Below are positions 47,679 through 60,600 of a stretch of 64,000 nucleotides of DNA, piece by piece. A program made the translations under genes and the position numbers. The first letter of the stretch is position 1, and each line of letters starts with the position of its first letter. The notes under the pieces are model-generated. The model had not been told where the DNA came from, searched no databases, and saw only the letters and a list, made by a program, of their open reading frames with translations. Origin of the DNA: Trifolium pratense (Eukaryota; Streptophyta; Magnoliopsida; Fabales; Fabaceae); contig NC_060061.1 in assembly GCF_020283565.1 (NCBI RefSeq), forward strand, positions 3,604,010-3,668,009, given 5' to 3'.

Positions 47679-47829
47679 GACCGACCGCGTAAAATAATTT
47701 TACACCGTCAATCAATACCAACATGTTTTTCGCCACATCACTCCACTTCACCCCACTTTTTTGATATGACATGGTAAAATGGTGGTTGTTTATTAGACGA
47801 TCGTGTAAAACTATTTTACACCGTCGGTG
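47679..47829. mobile_element. Small MITE with near-palindromic ends
   Basis: The left end gaccgaccgcgtaaaataat then tttacaccgtc and the right end gatcgtgtaaaactatttta then caccgtcggt are inverted copies. Each end is itself nearly palindromic around the AT core. Confidence 0.65.
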
Positions 47830-47879
47830 CATATCAATTAAACTTATTAAGCATATAAACAAGTAAATTCTATCTTAAA

Positions 47880-49350
47880 AATTGGTGCATTCAATATTTT
47901 TTTTTTAGGATGTTTAATAAATTTTTCGGACACCGTTTAATATGATCCTTTCTTTTTTTTGTTTTTTTAGTGAAAGACTTTTTTTAATCTTAATTTTTTA
48001 TTATGGATTTAGTTCCTAATAAAAATATAATTTAAATTGTTTTTGAATAAAATTAAAATTAGTACTCACATTTACAAACTAGTCTTTCGTGGAACTAATT
48101 TATCTCCTCTATAAAAATATTATCAACTAATTTGAGTTTTATATTTAGTTCTTACCAAAAATAAAATCAAAATAAAATAAAATGCGATGTTTCTTACCAA
48201 TTAAGTTAAGCTCATGGAAACAACAAAAATAAGTATTTATATTATTATGAATTTTGAACTAATTTAGGTTTTATTTACATTTTGACCATATTGAATCACC
48301 AAAAAATTGTAAGTAACCAAATTGAATCTCTTTTTTTTCTTTCTTTTCAATAAACTTGATTTTACGTTCATTATCTTAATTAAAATACAAATAATGATAT
48401 TCTAATAATTAGTTGAGAAGTAGGAAGACAAGAGAAGTGAGCAGGAGTGTAAGTTGTTCGGACAACGGGTGAAATCGAAAAATCAAATAGAAACTTAACC
48501 TATCTTGTTTGGTTTTGATTAAAAATTAAATTGAATTGAAAAAATCAAAATGATTTGGTTCGATTTTCAATTTTAAATTTTAATGAACAAATCAGCCAAA
48601 CTAACCGATATGCTTACTAATACTAAATTAGTCGGTGGTCACGCGACCTTAGAGGCTCAATGGCAAAAATGATTTCAATAGGGTGCATTTTAAGTGAATT
48701 CATATTCTCCTTTATCAAGTTGTTACTTCTGAAACTTCATTGATAAAAAAAATACTAACTTTTTACTTCATAAGCAAATTTACCTATATGACTTTTTCCA
48801 TTGGTTGTTAGTAAATACTCTAAACAAAACAAATTAAAATTAAATACATGACATGCATGACGCAGTTCCAACTATGAGCCGTCCGATCTGAATCAACGAA
48901 AAAAAATCATTTAACTAAATATTTAACCTGGCTTTATTTGAACTGAGTGGGATTGTAATGGGGAGTTTTGTAATTGTAGGTGAGCTTACTTACTTGGCAT
49001 ATCCCCATATCATAGGTAATGGTCATTTTTTATTGATGATTTATTAGAATATTAGATCATGAAATCTGGTATGCATTAGAGCATTGTAAAAAACATTGAA
49101 CCTTAGTAGATCATAAACTTTCTTATAGACTTGCCCCATAACATAAAACCATTTAAGTATACAACTTGCAATTTTTGCTTCACTTAATTGAAAGAAGTTA
49201 CGAAACAACCTCAAATCATGATACTAATACAGACATTCTTCCCCTTTTTCATTTTTCTTTCAAAGAACAATACAGGGTGACCATTTTGCCCACCACATAG
49301 ATATAAAATATAGATATAAATACTACTAGTACTAGATAATTATACATTTG
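47880..49350. other. Intergenic, no gene seen
   Basis: Strongly AT-rich with many short homopolymer runs. No frame with recognisable protein. Confidence 0.55.
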
Positions 49351-49359
49351 CAAACATCA

Positions 49360-52300
49360 TCAAGGATGAGAAGAAAAGAAAGCGAGCAGACCCACAAGTG
49401 GTGCATTGATATATGTAGTGGGCTCAGATTGCTGATAGAAAGGCCTTGAATCTGGAAACGAATCTGTAGTGTTAGTAGGCCCACCAACCACAGCTCCAAC
49501 CAAGACATTCGGGTTTGGGTTTGGGCTGAAAAAATATTGAGATCCAGCTTTGCATCCAATATGGGCTGGATGGGCCGCAACTGAGGGAAGTGAGCTTCCT
49601 CTATGGTGTATCCTCTGTGGGTAGCGTGCACCATATCCAACCATGTAGGACATTCCCAAAGGGTTATCCCCAAGAATGTAGTCCACCTAAATGAAAGCAA
49701 CGTTAGCATTCACATTCACATGTATGTATGAATTAATTTATTAACGTTACCAACTTATATATCCGTTAGTTTTTTTTTGTCTTATGTTGTAAAGTAGAAG
49801 AAATTGGTACAATGGTCCAACCCAACCAAATCAATTGATGAATGAAGCTGACCTGGCGTTTGGCAAGGTGTTTGAGTAAAGCAGGAGTGGCATTGGTGTC
49901 ACCACATGGCACGACCTTATTGGCATGGCTTAGGTAATTGGAATAAGCTAGCAATAGGAAGGACAAGGACGTTACATGTTGCATGTTACTTCCACCAGCC
50001 TTGAAGATAAGTCCACCTTTTTTCCATTAACCAACAAAACAAAGGAATAGCTCAGTTATTAATATTGTTACCGTTTTTGGATCAACACCAATACAATACT
50101 ATTACTAGTACTACTAAATTGCATGGATTGTGGTTGTACACGCAAATACTCTCAATCTAAGGCTTTTTCTTGCAAAAGAAAAACATAATTGATGGCTTTG
50201 GTCATGGACACATGGGTCTCATAAATCATACTATAGTAATCATGATCATTATTTAAATGCTCTAATCACGCAAATAATCACTTTTCTCAAAATTAATTAA
50301 AGGTACGTACCTGGGGAATATTGTACTTGTGCGTGAGAAAATCCAGGCAATGTAGAACAAATAAATTCATCGGCGTTATGTTTGAACGACGAGAAATAGT
50401 CGGCTCTTCCCATTAACACCTCCTGCAGATGATGATAATATAATGTTAATTACTGCATTGTTCCCATTTCCAATTAGTGCTAATATATTTTATTGATGGT
50501 TTTTTAAGTTTTTATATTGTAGATTAATAGTATAATGTTATATGAGGTGAACCCGTGTCTCTGACCAACTTGTGAGAAGATTCACATATAGATAACATTT
50601 TTTAAGCGTTTGCTTTTCTTAGGGAGGAGTGTATTATGTATTGTATATACTATAGTACAATGTACATGTACAAGTACAATGTATAAATTTGACGGTAACA
50701 GAACAGTGACAGCAAGGGATAGGTTACCAGAATGGTGAGTTACAAGAAAAGAATTGCAAGAAATATGATATTGATGGGGGCTTAAACAAGAAGTCACAGA
50801 CTCTACCCTTATGAAAATAGTGAAGCAATTCCGCAGAAAATCATGTATGGCGCACATGCATGGTGCAGTACTGAGTGGGACCCATCCATTTGCTAGATCT
50901 AAAAGGATTAAAATTAATTGAAGCTTGAGACTTTTTGTTCTAAATGTTTACCATACGAAGGGCAAAGAGTTTGTCTACACAATTTGGTTCAGATTAAAGC
51001 GACAATACATTCCATCCTAATTCTAGTCCTACAAGTTTTAAAGACAAAATTGCCCCTCAATATCATCAATGACATACACATTTTAGATCTAAGTTCCAAT
51101 TATCACGGAATGTCCCGTTTATAATAGTTGGTGCCCACATGAAACCTAAAAATGAAATTCACATCATGTGCAAATGCAATCATAAGCATTTCACACACCA
51201 CCTTTTCTCATTGCTATCTTGACTTTCATTACCAATGAATAAACGGATAAAGATCCAATAATAATCCAAGAAACAAAATAAAATCCAATCTGTACTCACA
51301 TTCCCTATATCAACCTTGTTCAATTCATTATGTCAATAGATTCCTTATATGACCCACCAAATACATAAAGTCAAATTTAAAACACTTTATTCCCTTGAGT
51401 ACATTATTGGACATGATTTACTTGATATAACCAGTTTACAACAACTACATATACATTACATTTTTTTTTATCAAATCAAGAGTAAGATAAGGATTCACAT
51501 TCTTCATACTTCTGACAATAAAAAAAATATAATAAAATTTAGGTTAAAAAATAGTATTCAACATTTTTAAAGTATAAAGATTGCATTTCAAAACTTCTAT
51601 TTACTTACTTTAGGACACTTGTTAGAATCCAATAATTAAATCCTTGTAAATAACTAGTATACTAAACAATTTATCAAAGAAACAAAAATATGGAGTAAAT
51701 AGTACTACTAGTACTCCATATTTCTTAATAAAAAACTACTAGTACTCCATAAGAACTAAATGTAAGTCATAGTACAATACACAATGCATATCTATTGGCG
51801 TGACTAATTTCAAAGTTAGTGGTGTGAAAATAATTAATGGTATCATGTGAAATTCTCTGTTTTGGTGCTTTGCTTGTGTTGATGAATGAATGATTAATGT
51901 ACAGAATGGGAATAAATAATAGAGTCCTATTACTACTACTACTAATTCCTAAATAGACAAAAGTGCATCACATTGCACACCACGTGATGGGGGAAACTTT
52001 ATCACTATATTTTGCAACTAGATTGAATAGATAAGCAAGTACTATATCACACTGCGCTCCCACATGCCCAACGGGGGAAGCAAGACAATAGGAACAAAAA
52101 CAACACATAAAATGACAAATACACTTGGATAACCACCCACAAACATATCAATATCAAATGATAATCATAATATAATCAAATATAGCAAGCACAATTCAGT
52201 TTAATACTAATAAATAAATAAATAAATAAATAAATAAAAAGCTTAGTAGTATAGGTTCAATGAAAATAAATTAACAGGACCCATATGAAAGTTATTACCT

Positions 52301-53792
52301 TAGAAATGAGGACATTAATCCCAGCATGTTTGTTATCCCAACCAAATTCATTAATGGTGTCACCAGCTCTCAAAACAACCTCGTTACGAATAATATATTC
52401 TCTGTAAAGACGTCTACGGGAAGCCTTGTGCAACCACGCTGCTGCCCACAGTAACTCATCCTAAACACCAAAAACTCATTCCAACTAGTTAAAAAAAGTA
52501 ATCTAATCTAACGGTGAGTATTGAATAGAGTACAGTACGACAAAGAAGCTCTGTTCTGTTGTGTAATGTTACTTTCACAAACTGTACCTGATAACCGTTT
52601 ACGTCGCAGTAGAATGGGCACACTGCACGGCGTAGGCTATTACTGTATGCACCACGATGTCTGTCAGCAAAATCGAACACCTGCAACATCACCACTACCA
52701 ACGGTCATTTTCTCGCGATATTTTAACGGAAAATTTTACTATTCAGTAACTGTAGTACCAACTAACTCCGTGAACTAAACCGTAACGGAAAACAAAATCA
52801 CACAAACAAAAAAAAAGTAGTAGTAAAAGTAAAAAGTAAAATTAAATTAAAGTGTTGGTTGGGTGGAATGGGCACAAAAAAAAGTGATTTTCATCTTATG
52901 AAAGCACTTTTTTCACAAATCACTTTTCACATTAACCACCGTTCCTTTTTTTAATTACTTTTCAACTAAAGGCCAAACAAAATTACTTTTTCATTTTCTA
53001 TTCGTAAAGAGAATTGAAAGAAAGAATGAAAGAGAAAGTAACATGAGACAAGAGTGACTTACCGTAACGGCACGATTGAGAAGCAATTTAGAGTAAGCAG
53101 GATCACGTGATCTGAAGACGATGGAAGCAGCGGCAAGTGCAGCGGCGGTTTCACCTGCCACGTCAGATCCTGGATGTGACCCATCAATCTTGAAAACTGT
53201 GCGTAACGTATCCATATCTTCCGGTCTCTCCCAACAGTTATGATCCGATAAAGGATCGCCTACTTGTACAAACACCACGCCGGAACCTATCTTCGACGTC
53301 GCCTTCAGAAGATAATCCGTCCCCCATCTCACTGACTTCAACGCATTCCCAAGTTCAGGTCCCATTACTCTCCCAAAATCGATTACACTCCAAGCCAGCA
53401 TCGTTGTCGTAAACGCCATCGGAAACCCGAACTTAATGTTATCTCCGGCATCGTAGTATCCTCCGGTCAAATCCACCTGTAACAACAACAAAAAAACGCA
53501 ATGCAAGTTAGAAGTTAGATAAGTCGTCCTACATTACAAATTTAAGTAAAAACAGAGCAATATGTGTAATGCTGCTTACTCCGGCGGTGTTTCCGTCGTG
53601 CATGCCGGAGTCACGGCGCCATCTGAGACGCTGATCAGAAGGTAGTTTTCCAGAGCGTTGTCCTTCGAAGAAGAGAATGCTCTTACGAAGTGCGTCGTGA
53701 TAGTCGTGACCGGCGGAGATAGGTCGGAGCAAGAGGAGGAGTAAGGCGAGGAAGCGAAATGTAGTAACAGAAGAAAGTGCAGTTGGCGCCAT
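49360..53792 (-). CDS. Endo-beta-1,4-glucanase, glycoside hydrolase family 9, 494 aa
   Basis: Seven coding exons: 53792-53580, 53476-53063, 52680-52588, 52460-52299, 50422-50311, 50016-49853 and 49686-49360, all GT-AG and in frame. GH9 enzymes hydrolyse beta-1,4-glucans in the cell wall. The N-terminus is a signal peptide ([17 protein letters not shown]), then [20 protein letters not shown]. The catalytic Asp region reads [19 protein letters not shown]9 signature 1 is in [17 protein letters not shown] and signature 2, with the catalytic Glu, in [19 protein letters not shown]. The protein ends shortly after, without a carbohydrate-binding module or membrane anchor, so it is a secreted class B type. 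Intron 4 is large (1.9 kb, with a (TAAA)n tract). The exact family member was not assigned. Confidence 0.96.
52205..52238. repeat. (AAAT)n microsatellite in glucanase intron 4
   Basis: About eight repeats of taaa within taataaataaataaataaa. Confidence 0.85.
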
Positions 53793-53876
53793 TTTTGTGG
53801 TAATTTTTCTTTTTCCAACTATGCCCCTGTGGGAGAGTGAGAGTAATGAAGAAGAAGAAGAAAACCGTCGAGGTAG

Positions 53877-53883
53877 TTATATA
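53877..53883 (-). promoter_or_regulatory. TATA box of the GH9 glucanase gene
   Basis: The minus strand reads CGTTTATATAACTACC, placing TATATAA 85 bp upstream of the ATG. Confidence 0.65.
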
Positions 53884-53932
53884 AACGAGAAAGAGTCCTT
53901 GGATTCCAGTGAGTTCACCAATAAGTGAAAGC

Positions 53933-53938
53933 CACGTG
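53933..53938. promoter_or_regulatory. G-box/ABRE-like element, proximal
   Basis: CACGTG in gccacgtggagtag, about 140 bp upstream of the glucanase ATG. bZIP and bHLH factors bind this core. Confidence 0.55.
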
Positions 53939-54052
53939 GAGTAGTTTATTTTCGGAGTCCAATGCGGAGCTAGCTTGACCGGGCATTGACCGGGTCGGGC
54001 CTAACTTTATAATAATGAGGATATGTGTTTAGTACCGCCAATTAGTGGGGAA

Positions 54053-54058
54053 CACGTG
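54053..54058. promoter_or_regulatory. G-box/ABRE-like element, distal
   Basis: CACGTG in aacacgtggaatag, exactly 120 bp from the proximal copy and in a matching CACGTGGA context. Confidence 0.55.
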
Positions 54059-54099
54059 GAATAGGTAAGGGGTATGGGACCCAGAAAGGTTACTTTTTG

Positions 54100-54925
54100 G
54101 TGGGAATGGGGGAATGATTGTGAAGCGTCAGATTAGTTTTGACTGTTTGTTTGTTTGTGTGTTGTATGGGGAAAAGGAAAGCATGTGACTTCATTCATCT
54201 TCAGTGGTTGGATTTTGGATTTCAAGTAACTAGTTAGTTACTGCTACTGTTCCTATTCCCGTGGTTTTTTTCTTAATCCCGTGAGTCATTTTAGTAAAAA
54301 TAATTAAAAATTTGGTTTCATTACCTTTTTTGTAGTTGGAATTAAATAAAGGAAGAATAGAGATTGCAACTTGCTGATATCTAGCTCAAGCTGGTGGAAA
54401 TGGGATATGTAAAATCCTCATATGATCATATTTTTTTGACTAAATCCTCATATGATCATTATTAGTAGCATAAAAGTTATTAATATAGTATGAAGCATTA
54501 TATGCAATACAGTATGTTACATTTATCATCCACTACATCCAAGCTTAAGTGGAATGCTTCGTAGTTTGTGGTCTTAATGGATTAATATATGAACAAAAAT
54601 AATCAAATGCATGTACTACATATTTATTGATGATGTTAGTTAAACTCGGTTAGTTCTGATTTGCACTTGGTTTGGCTTTGGCATGTAGGAGCAAAAGAAA
54701 TGGAAGTTGGAACTAAAATTATGTGCTTGGTTCTCATTATTACACTGCCAACAATTGGTGGGAGAAATTGAGAAACACACATGTTTTCACATAATAAACG
54801 ATCTCGATCATTAATTTGAAATCAAGCGGTTGAAAATAAAAAGCACCGGTTAAGGGATTCTCAGGTTTCGCATCACAAGGCAGATTTTAATGTATTCATC
54901 TTTGCAACATTCTAATCCATTGTCC
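54100..54925. other. Intergenic upstream of the glucanase gene, no gene seen
   Basis: AT-rich. Beyond the promoter elements listed I see no further structure. Confidence 0.5.
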
Positions 54926-54928
54926 TGA

Positions 54929-55657
54929 TAGTTTGAATTGTTTTAAGGTACTATATCATCTATGGTACTTTCTTCTTTTTGTTCAAGCATGAAGCACTAC
55001 ATTACATTGTTAGGCTGTCAATTTTTTCGCCAATAGTAGTTAGATGTAAAATTTGAGTTATATTGGAAAATAAAGACAAACTCCGAATAATATTTGAAAT
55101 TACACTACTAAACTCTACGACACCTACAATACGGGAATGGATTGCCTCAACCACCATTAGAATCTCTCTCAAAGATTGCATGCTCGTAATCTCGATTTCT
55201 CGCCATTGCAGCCTCTCCGTCTTTTGTCATCAACCTTGCGTGCCTCCAGCTTGTTTGAGCAAGCAAGAAATTGCCATTACTATCTCTTACTCAATAGCTC
55301 GTACTTGTATCTCCTTCCATCACGTGAAATCCAGCATCCACATTACATTTAAGCAAACCTTGGCCAAGCTTCTCCCATCTCAAATTATGTTCGGTTCTTC
55401 TGGTACTGTGGCTGCTTTTTTTCTGTAGCAAATTTACAGCCTGCCTGCCACTCATGACACATTAGTACCAATTTGATAAGCAGACTACGATCCTCATTTT
55501 CAATATTCGTTCTGTTTTCAAATTTAATTGTATTGTTTTAATTAGGTGCTTATAATCTATATGGTAATTTCTTCCTTGTTCAAGCATGAAGCACTACATT
55601 GTTAGGTTGTTAAATTTTTTGCCAATGATAGTTAGATGTAAAATTTGAGTTATATTA
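54929..55657. repeat. Direct repeats of ~130 bp flanking an RNase H-like fragment
   Basis: 54929-55065 and 55519-55657 share gttcaagcatgaagcactac, attgttaggctgt/attgttaggttgt and agttagatgtaaaatttgag. The first copy contains a 5-bp longer attacattgtt. The ~450 bp between them holds the RNase H-like remnant. Confidence 0.7.
55147..55385 (-). pseudogene. RNase H-like (RVT_3) domain fragment with in-frame stop
   Basis: The minus strand encodes GLLKCNVDAGFHVMEG, then a TGA where Cys or Trp is usual, then VRDSNGNFLLAQTSW and about 35 further residues to a stop. CNVDA...VRDSNG is the core of the plant RNase H-like domain of LINEs. The stop and missing ends make it a relic. Confidence 0.72.
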
Positions 55658-56214
55658 AGAAGCCAATTGATGCTTAGCTATTAGTACTTAACTACTTATG
55701 CAAAAAGTTAGTCCTTTTAACATATTTCTTTTAATAGGATTCAGTTGCCACATTATTCTTATCACATGATTCAGTTCATCTGTTCTTTTTATTCCTAGAG
55801 TAACTCTGTGATTTAGGCCATCATCAATTCCTTTGTTTTTAGCTTAATGCTTTGAAAACCAATTAAATGATTACGCTGAAGCTGGAATATTATTTTAATT
55901 CATAGCCGTTTAAATCAACACAATTCCTTTATTAAGAAAAATAACAAAAAAGAACAATACATGTCCAAAGTGTTACAATTTCGTTATGTTATGTTTGTGG
56001 TGTATGTAAGTGGTGACTCTAAATTAGATGGAGTGTTGCAGATTTTTGGCCTCACTGGGGTGTGACTAGTCTGTTATATAGTAGCAAAATTGGTTTCTGG
56101 TCTATTTTCCATTTAAAAGTTGAGCATATTGTAGCCGATGGAAATTGGATTGTTCCAAGGACGTTTATTCACTGTCAAACTGAGCAAATGTTGCACCACT
56201 TCATAATGGATTTT

Positions 56215-56400
56215 TTGGTTTCCAAATGCCAAAATTGATTTTTAAAATTGGTTTAAGTTTAACCTTCCAACAATAACATTAACAATGTTAAAGGTATTGG
56301 AATGTGCGTGCGAGATGATCATGGCTCCTTTGTCATGGCTAAAACGGAATGCGGTCGTACGAATCTTTAAGCAATTGAATGTGAAACTTGAAATTTACTT
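56215..56400 (+). pseudogene. RNase H-like domain fragment, frameshifted
   Basis: The plus strand from about 56284 encodes NVKGIGMCVRDDHGSFVMAK, the central part of the same domain, then a stop. The preceding part (WFKFN-like) is in another frame. Confidence 0.65.
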
Positions 56401-56419
56401 AATTATCTCAATTGGATAA

Positions 56420-57330
56420 TCGCTTTTGGTGTTCGAATGTTTTGTTGTACTCTGAACTCTATTAATAATGAAATGCGTGAAATTGGTTTGAGTTGAAATC
56501 TAAAGTTACTCACTCTATCTCATAATATAAATAAGCAAAAAAAAATATTTTCACACTTATTAAGAAAAACAAAATATGATAATTTTAAGATAACTTTTTG
56601 TTGAAATAAGTTTCATGGGAAGATGTAAAAAGAGTTTTTAATGGTTATTGATTATGGGGAAAAGAAAAGAGAGTAAATTAAGTAAAAGTCTATCTCAAAA
56701 ATGATAAAAGTTAATTTTTTTTACTTATAATTTAGGACAAAACTTACATGCATTTCCATACATGCATTTCTTACTTTTTCACTCACAAAGAGGTGGTTAT
56801 TTGTGTTTTTTCATTTTGAAAAAATAAAAGAAAATTATTTTTAATAAAAAAAACCATCTCTTTGTGAGAGGAAAAGTAAGAAATGCATGTAAGTTTTGTC
56901 CTATAATTTAAGACATGAAAAAGTGTTTTTTTTTTTTTTTTGTTTATAACACGATTTTCTCGAGTGTCAATCTCTACCCTTCAATTTGTAGAAAAAAACA
57001 GTGAATGGTTAGGATTTCATGGGAGAGAAAATTAATGGAGAGATCCTTCCCCACGTATGAAATCTGGGTTTAAAAAACACTATCAAAACGAAACTGGATG
57101 CTAAAACCGGTTTAAAATTAAATCTAAAAACATGTATAAAACGAAAAGGCAATTATAAAATCTGACTAGTCATAATACTGTGGAATCAAAAGGCTCGGGC
57201 TGAGAGAGTCTATCATATGCTATATGAACAGCTTGCTCACAGTAGAAGGCGCCATCAATATGTTTAGGCACTGCTAAATCATCCGAAACAAAACCCTTTC
57301 CCCATTCTTCCTTCAAAAACCTTCGCACAC
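56420..57330. other. Intergenic with an imperfect inverted repeat, no gene seen
   Basis: aacttacatgcatttccata ... cacaaagaggtgg (56741-56800) and ccatctctttgtgagag ... aaatgcatgtaagttt (56852-56897) form inverted arms, as in a small MITE or a stem-loop. The rest is AT-rich. Confidence 0.5.
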
Positions 57331-57650
57331 AAAAAAAGGAACAAATTGAACCTTGCAGCAGCACCCACAACAATTGAACCTAATCAATCATTTCCAGAAG
57401 CTAAAAGGAACGAATTTTACGACAAGAACCCATTCTCAAAGTTTCTATGGAATAATAATTCGTATCCAGTTTCGTTAATCAAATATCCGAACCCTCTCTC
57501 TATTTCCACATCGTTGGGAGTGATACCGTGCTCTCGTGGTATGCTAATTATAATTTTCAATTTAGTTGTCTTGCAGATTACCCCATTTCCTATCCTTTTT
57601 CCCCTTACCCTTTTCTTTGTATGATTTTTACAGCTGGATTCTGGACTTTT

Positions 57651-60600
57651 ATGTTTTCTGCAGCTTCAATCAGAGGAGCAAGACACGGGTTTTCCTGCAC
57701 ATTCAATAGGTATACACTTTTCTCACTACACTAGTATCGGATTCATATTTATTCATTCTCTGTTGGAAATTTGTTCTTTTGTTCAGTGACGATTGCCATA
57801 TTAGATTTATCTTTATATTGTCTAGTTCCCTATTGAGTGGAAAGTTGGGAAACATGTTAGTTATGTTTTCCTGAATTTATTTATTTATTTATTTATTTGG
57901 ACTCTATATGTTTAGGATACTACTTAAAGGTTTTAAATTGCACCTGATGTGGCTGCAATATTGCGGATGCGGACGGCAGCACAACCGCATCAGACCGCAA
58001 TTGCGGTGTGAACTTAAATCATACGCGAATGCCGCAACGAAACCGCAACAGAGCAGCGTTTTTCCGCAACGCAGCCGCATCGGACCGCAACAGGGAAAAA
58101 ATAGATTCTAGGGATGAACCGATAGAATCAAATCTCAAAGTAGAAATTCTAATGAATTGAATAGAGAATTTGGTACAAATGAGAAACTATGTGAGAATAG
58201 AATAAGAGTTTTTTGAGAGAAGAGATATTTGTTCATTCATTGATTGTCTTTCAAATGAGGCTCATTGCCTTTAAATACAACCCTCAAGGCTAAAAGAGTA
58301 AATGACATAAAGTAAACTAAATTTTCACTCATGTTGTTCTGGCCTAGGTTTCTGGGTTGTGTTGCGCTGGGTGCGGTTAATTTGCCACTGTGTTAGAGAG
58401 AACTATAAATAAAAGTTATATAAGAAATTACAATAATTATAGTTTTTATTCTGTGTTTGTGCTGGTAGAATAGTATTTCACCCTGCAACGGCCGCAATCT
58501 ACGTCGCAGCGACCGCAATGGCCGCAACCGCAACACCTGCAATTGCAACCGCATCTGCGACCGCAATTCAAAACCTTACTGAACTTACTTATGCAAAACG
58601 TAATCCAAAAGTTAAAGGTGGTTATATAATTTAGATCACATATTCTCACAAATTAAAAATAATGATTGTATAAGATATAACCTCAGGCTCCTTTTATGTG
58701 TTCCTGACTCCTGAATACAATTTCTATTCTGGCAATGCAGACATAGCTTATTCTGGCTATGCTTAGTTGAAGATGTTCCAACTGTTGCATCATCCCCTAC
58801 CACATGTTTTCAATCTTTTACTCCTTATGAGTCCATACATCCAAGAACTTACAGGACACAGAGACATATTTCAAGAGTTCCCCCTGTATATTCTCCGTCA
58901 TCTTTTCTTTTACAGCAGAGATCAGATATCATTGGAAGCCATGGTAATCAGGGAAATAAGCTACCTTCTAGATACACAAGTAATGAAGCAGTTGAACTGA
59001 AGACCCAAAATGATGTTGTACGGTTCTCTCTCTATAAGCCTGGTGATATTGGTTCTATAAAGAACAGCCAAAATAAAAAAACAGTGAAGAAATCAAGAAA
59101 GGCCAAAGTGAATGAGCTCAGATTCTATCGTTTGAAGGCAAAGCAAAAAATGTATTCTCCTAATCCAGAAGTTAGAATTCTCTATAAGCTTGGAAAGGTT
59201 AGATTTCATTGTAATTTTTAAGTTTAAGGCTTTATTTCCTGTCGATGCTGCTTGATCATTATTGTTACTGATGATTTACTTTTATGATATTTTTACCCCT
59301 TTTGGCTGCATACCTTTACGATTTTATCATCATGTAATTGTATATTTCTACCTATACGGATTGTTATAGCGTAAAAATGTTAGTATAATTAGTACTGTGT
59401 TGGCCTGTTGGGGGTGAGGATCGACCTCTCTCCCACTCCTTATCATACCACTTCTTAACTCCCCCACCCCAACATTACATTTTCTAGTTCTCTAATAATT
59501 GTAAGGGTATTGTTTTGATAAACTTTACATAAAGTGCTGTCTCTTTTTTGTCTTGACATTGAAATAACCAGAATGCTGCTACACGTGAATTTGTATTTGA
59601 AACACCTCCATGAAGTCTCATTTCATTTGGGAAATTTTCTGTGATGTTATACTTATCATCAAAACTTTAATACTTTGAAGTTTGTATGTAAGTTCCATCT
59701 GTTAACCTTGCTTAGAAATATATATATAGATACCCGTATATTTAATTGGATATTAGATACATTTCTGTTTTAACTTAGTTATGGTATATTCACATGCAGA
59801 CATTATTTAGGCATTATGTCTTTCATCCTTGAATTTTCCTTTCAAAGTTGGTGTTTTAATTTGAACTCATAAATCTACAGGCCAAGCGAAAGGAAACATG
59901 GTTGATTGAAAAGCTTAGGAAATTTGATGTGCCGAAGCTTCCACCAGAGACATTTGATCCCGAAATTTTAACTGAGGAGGAGAGGCATTACCTGAAGCGC
60001 ACTGGAGAGAAAAAGAAACACTATGTTCCAGTTGGGAGACGTGGAGTGTTTGGTGGGGTAGTTCTAAACATGCATCTTCACTGGAAGAATCATGAGACGG
60101 TAAAGGTTATATGCAAGCCTTGCAAACCGGGTCAAGCTCAACAATATGCTGAAGAGCTTGCTCGACTGAGCAAAGGCATTGTGATTGACATCAAACCCAA
60201 TAACATTATCATTTTTTACCGTGGAAAGAATTATGTACAGCCAAAAGTAATGTCACCTCCAGATACATTATCAAAAGTGAAGGTAATTTTGATTTTGCAT
60301 TAGCTATTCATTGGCAAAATGTATTTGATGACAATAGATATAATACCCTACTTTTTCAGAAATTATATGGTTTAGGTAAGAAAGGAGAAAAGCAACAAAT
60401 AGAGATAATGATTATCATACTGTAGTAAATGAGAGATAATGATCAAACAGTGGTTTTTTAATCAGTCAAATGTGTCCTAAAAGTGTAGAAATAATCTGAT
60501 CAAGGTTGACAGTTGTCAAGCATGAGTGCCTGCCTGCCAGTATCATATATATTATTGTAAGATCAGAAGGTTGATAGTATTATAGAAGGATTTAACCCAT

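Noticed and set aside
55063..55428. 121-aa plus-strand frame
   Set aside because: It is antisense to an RNase H-like relic whose minus-strand reading is recognisable.
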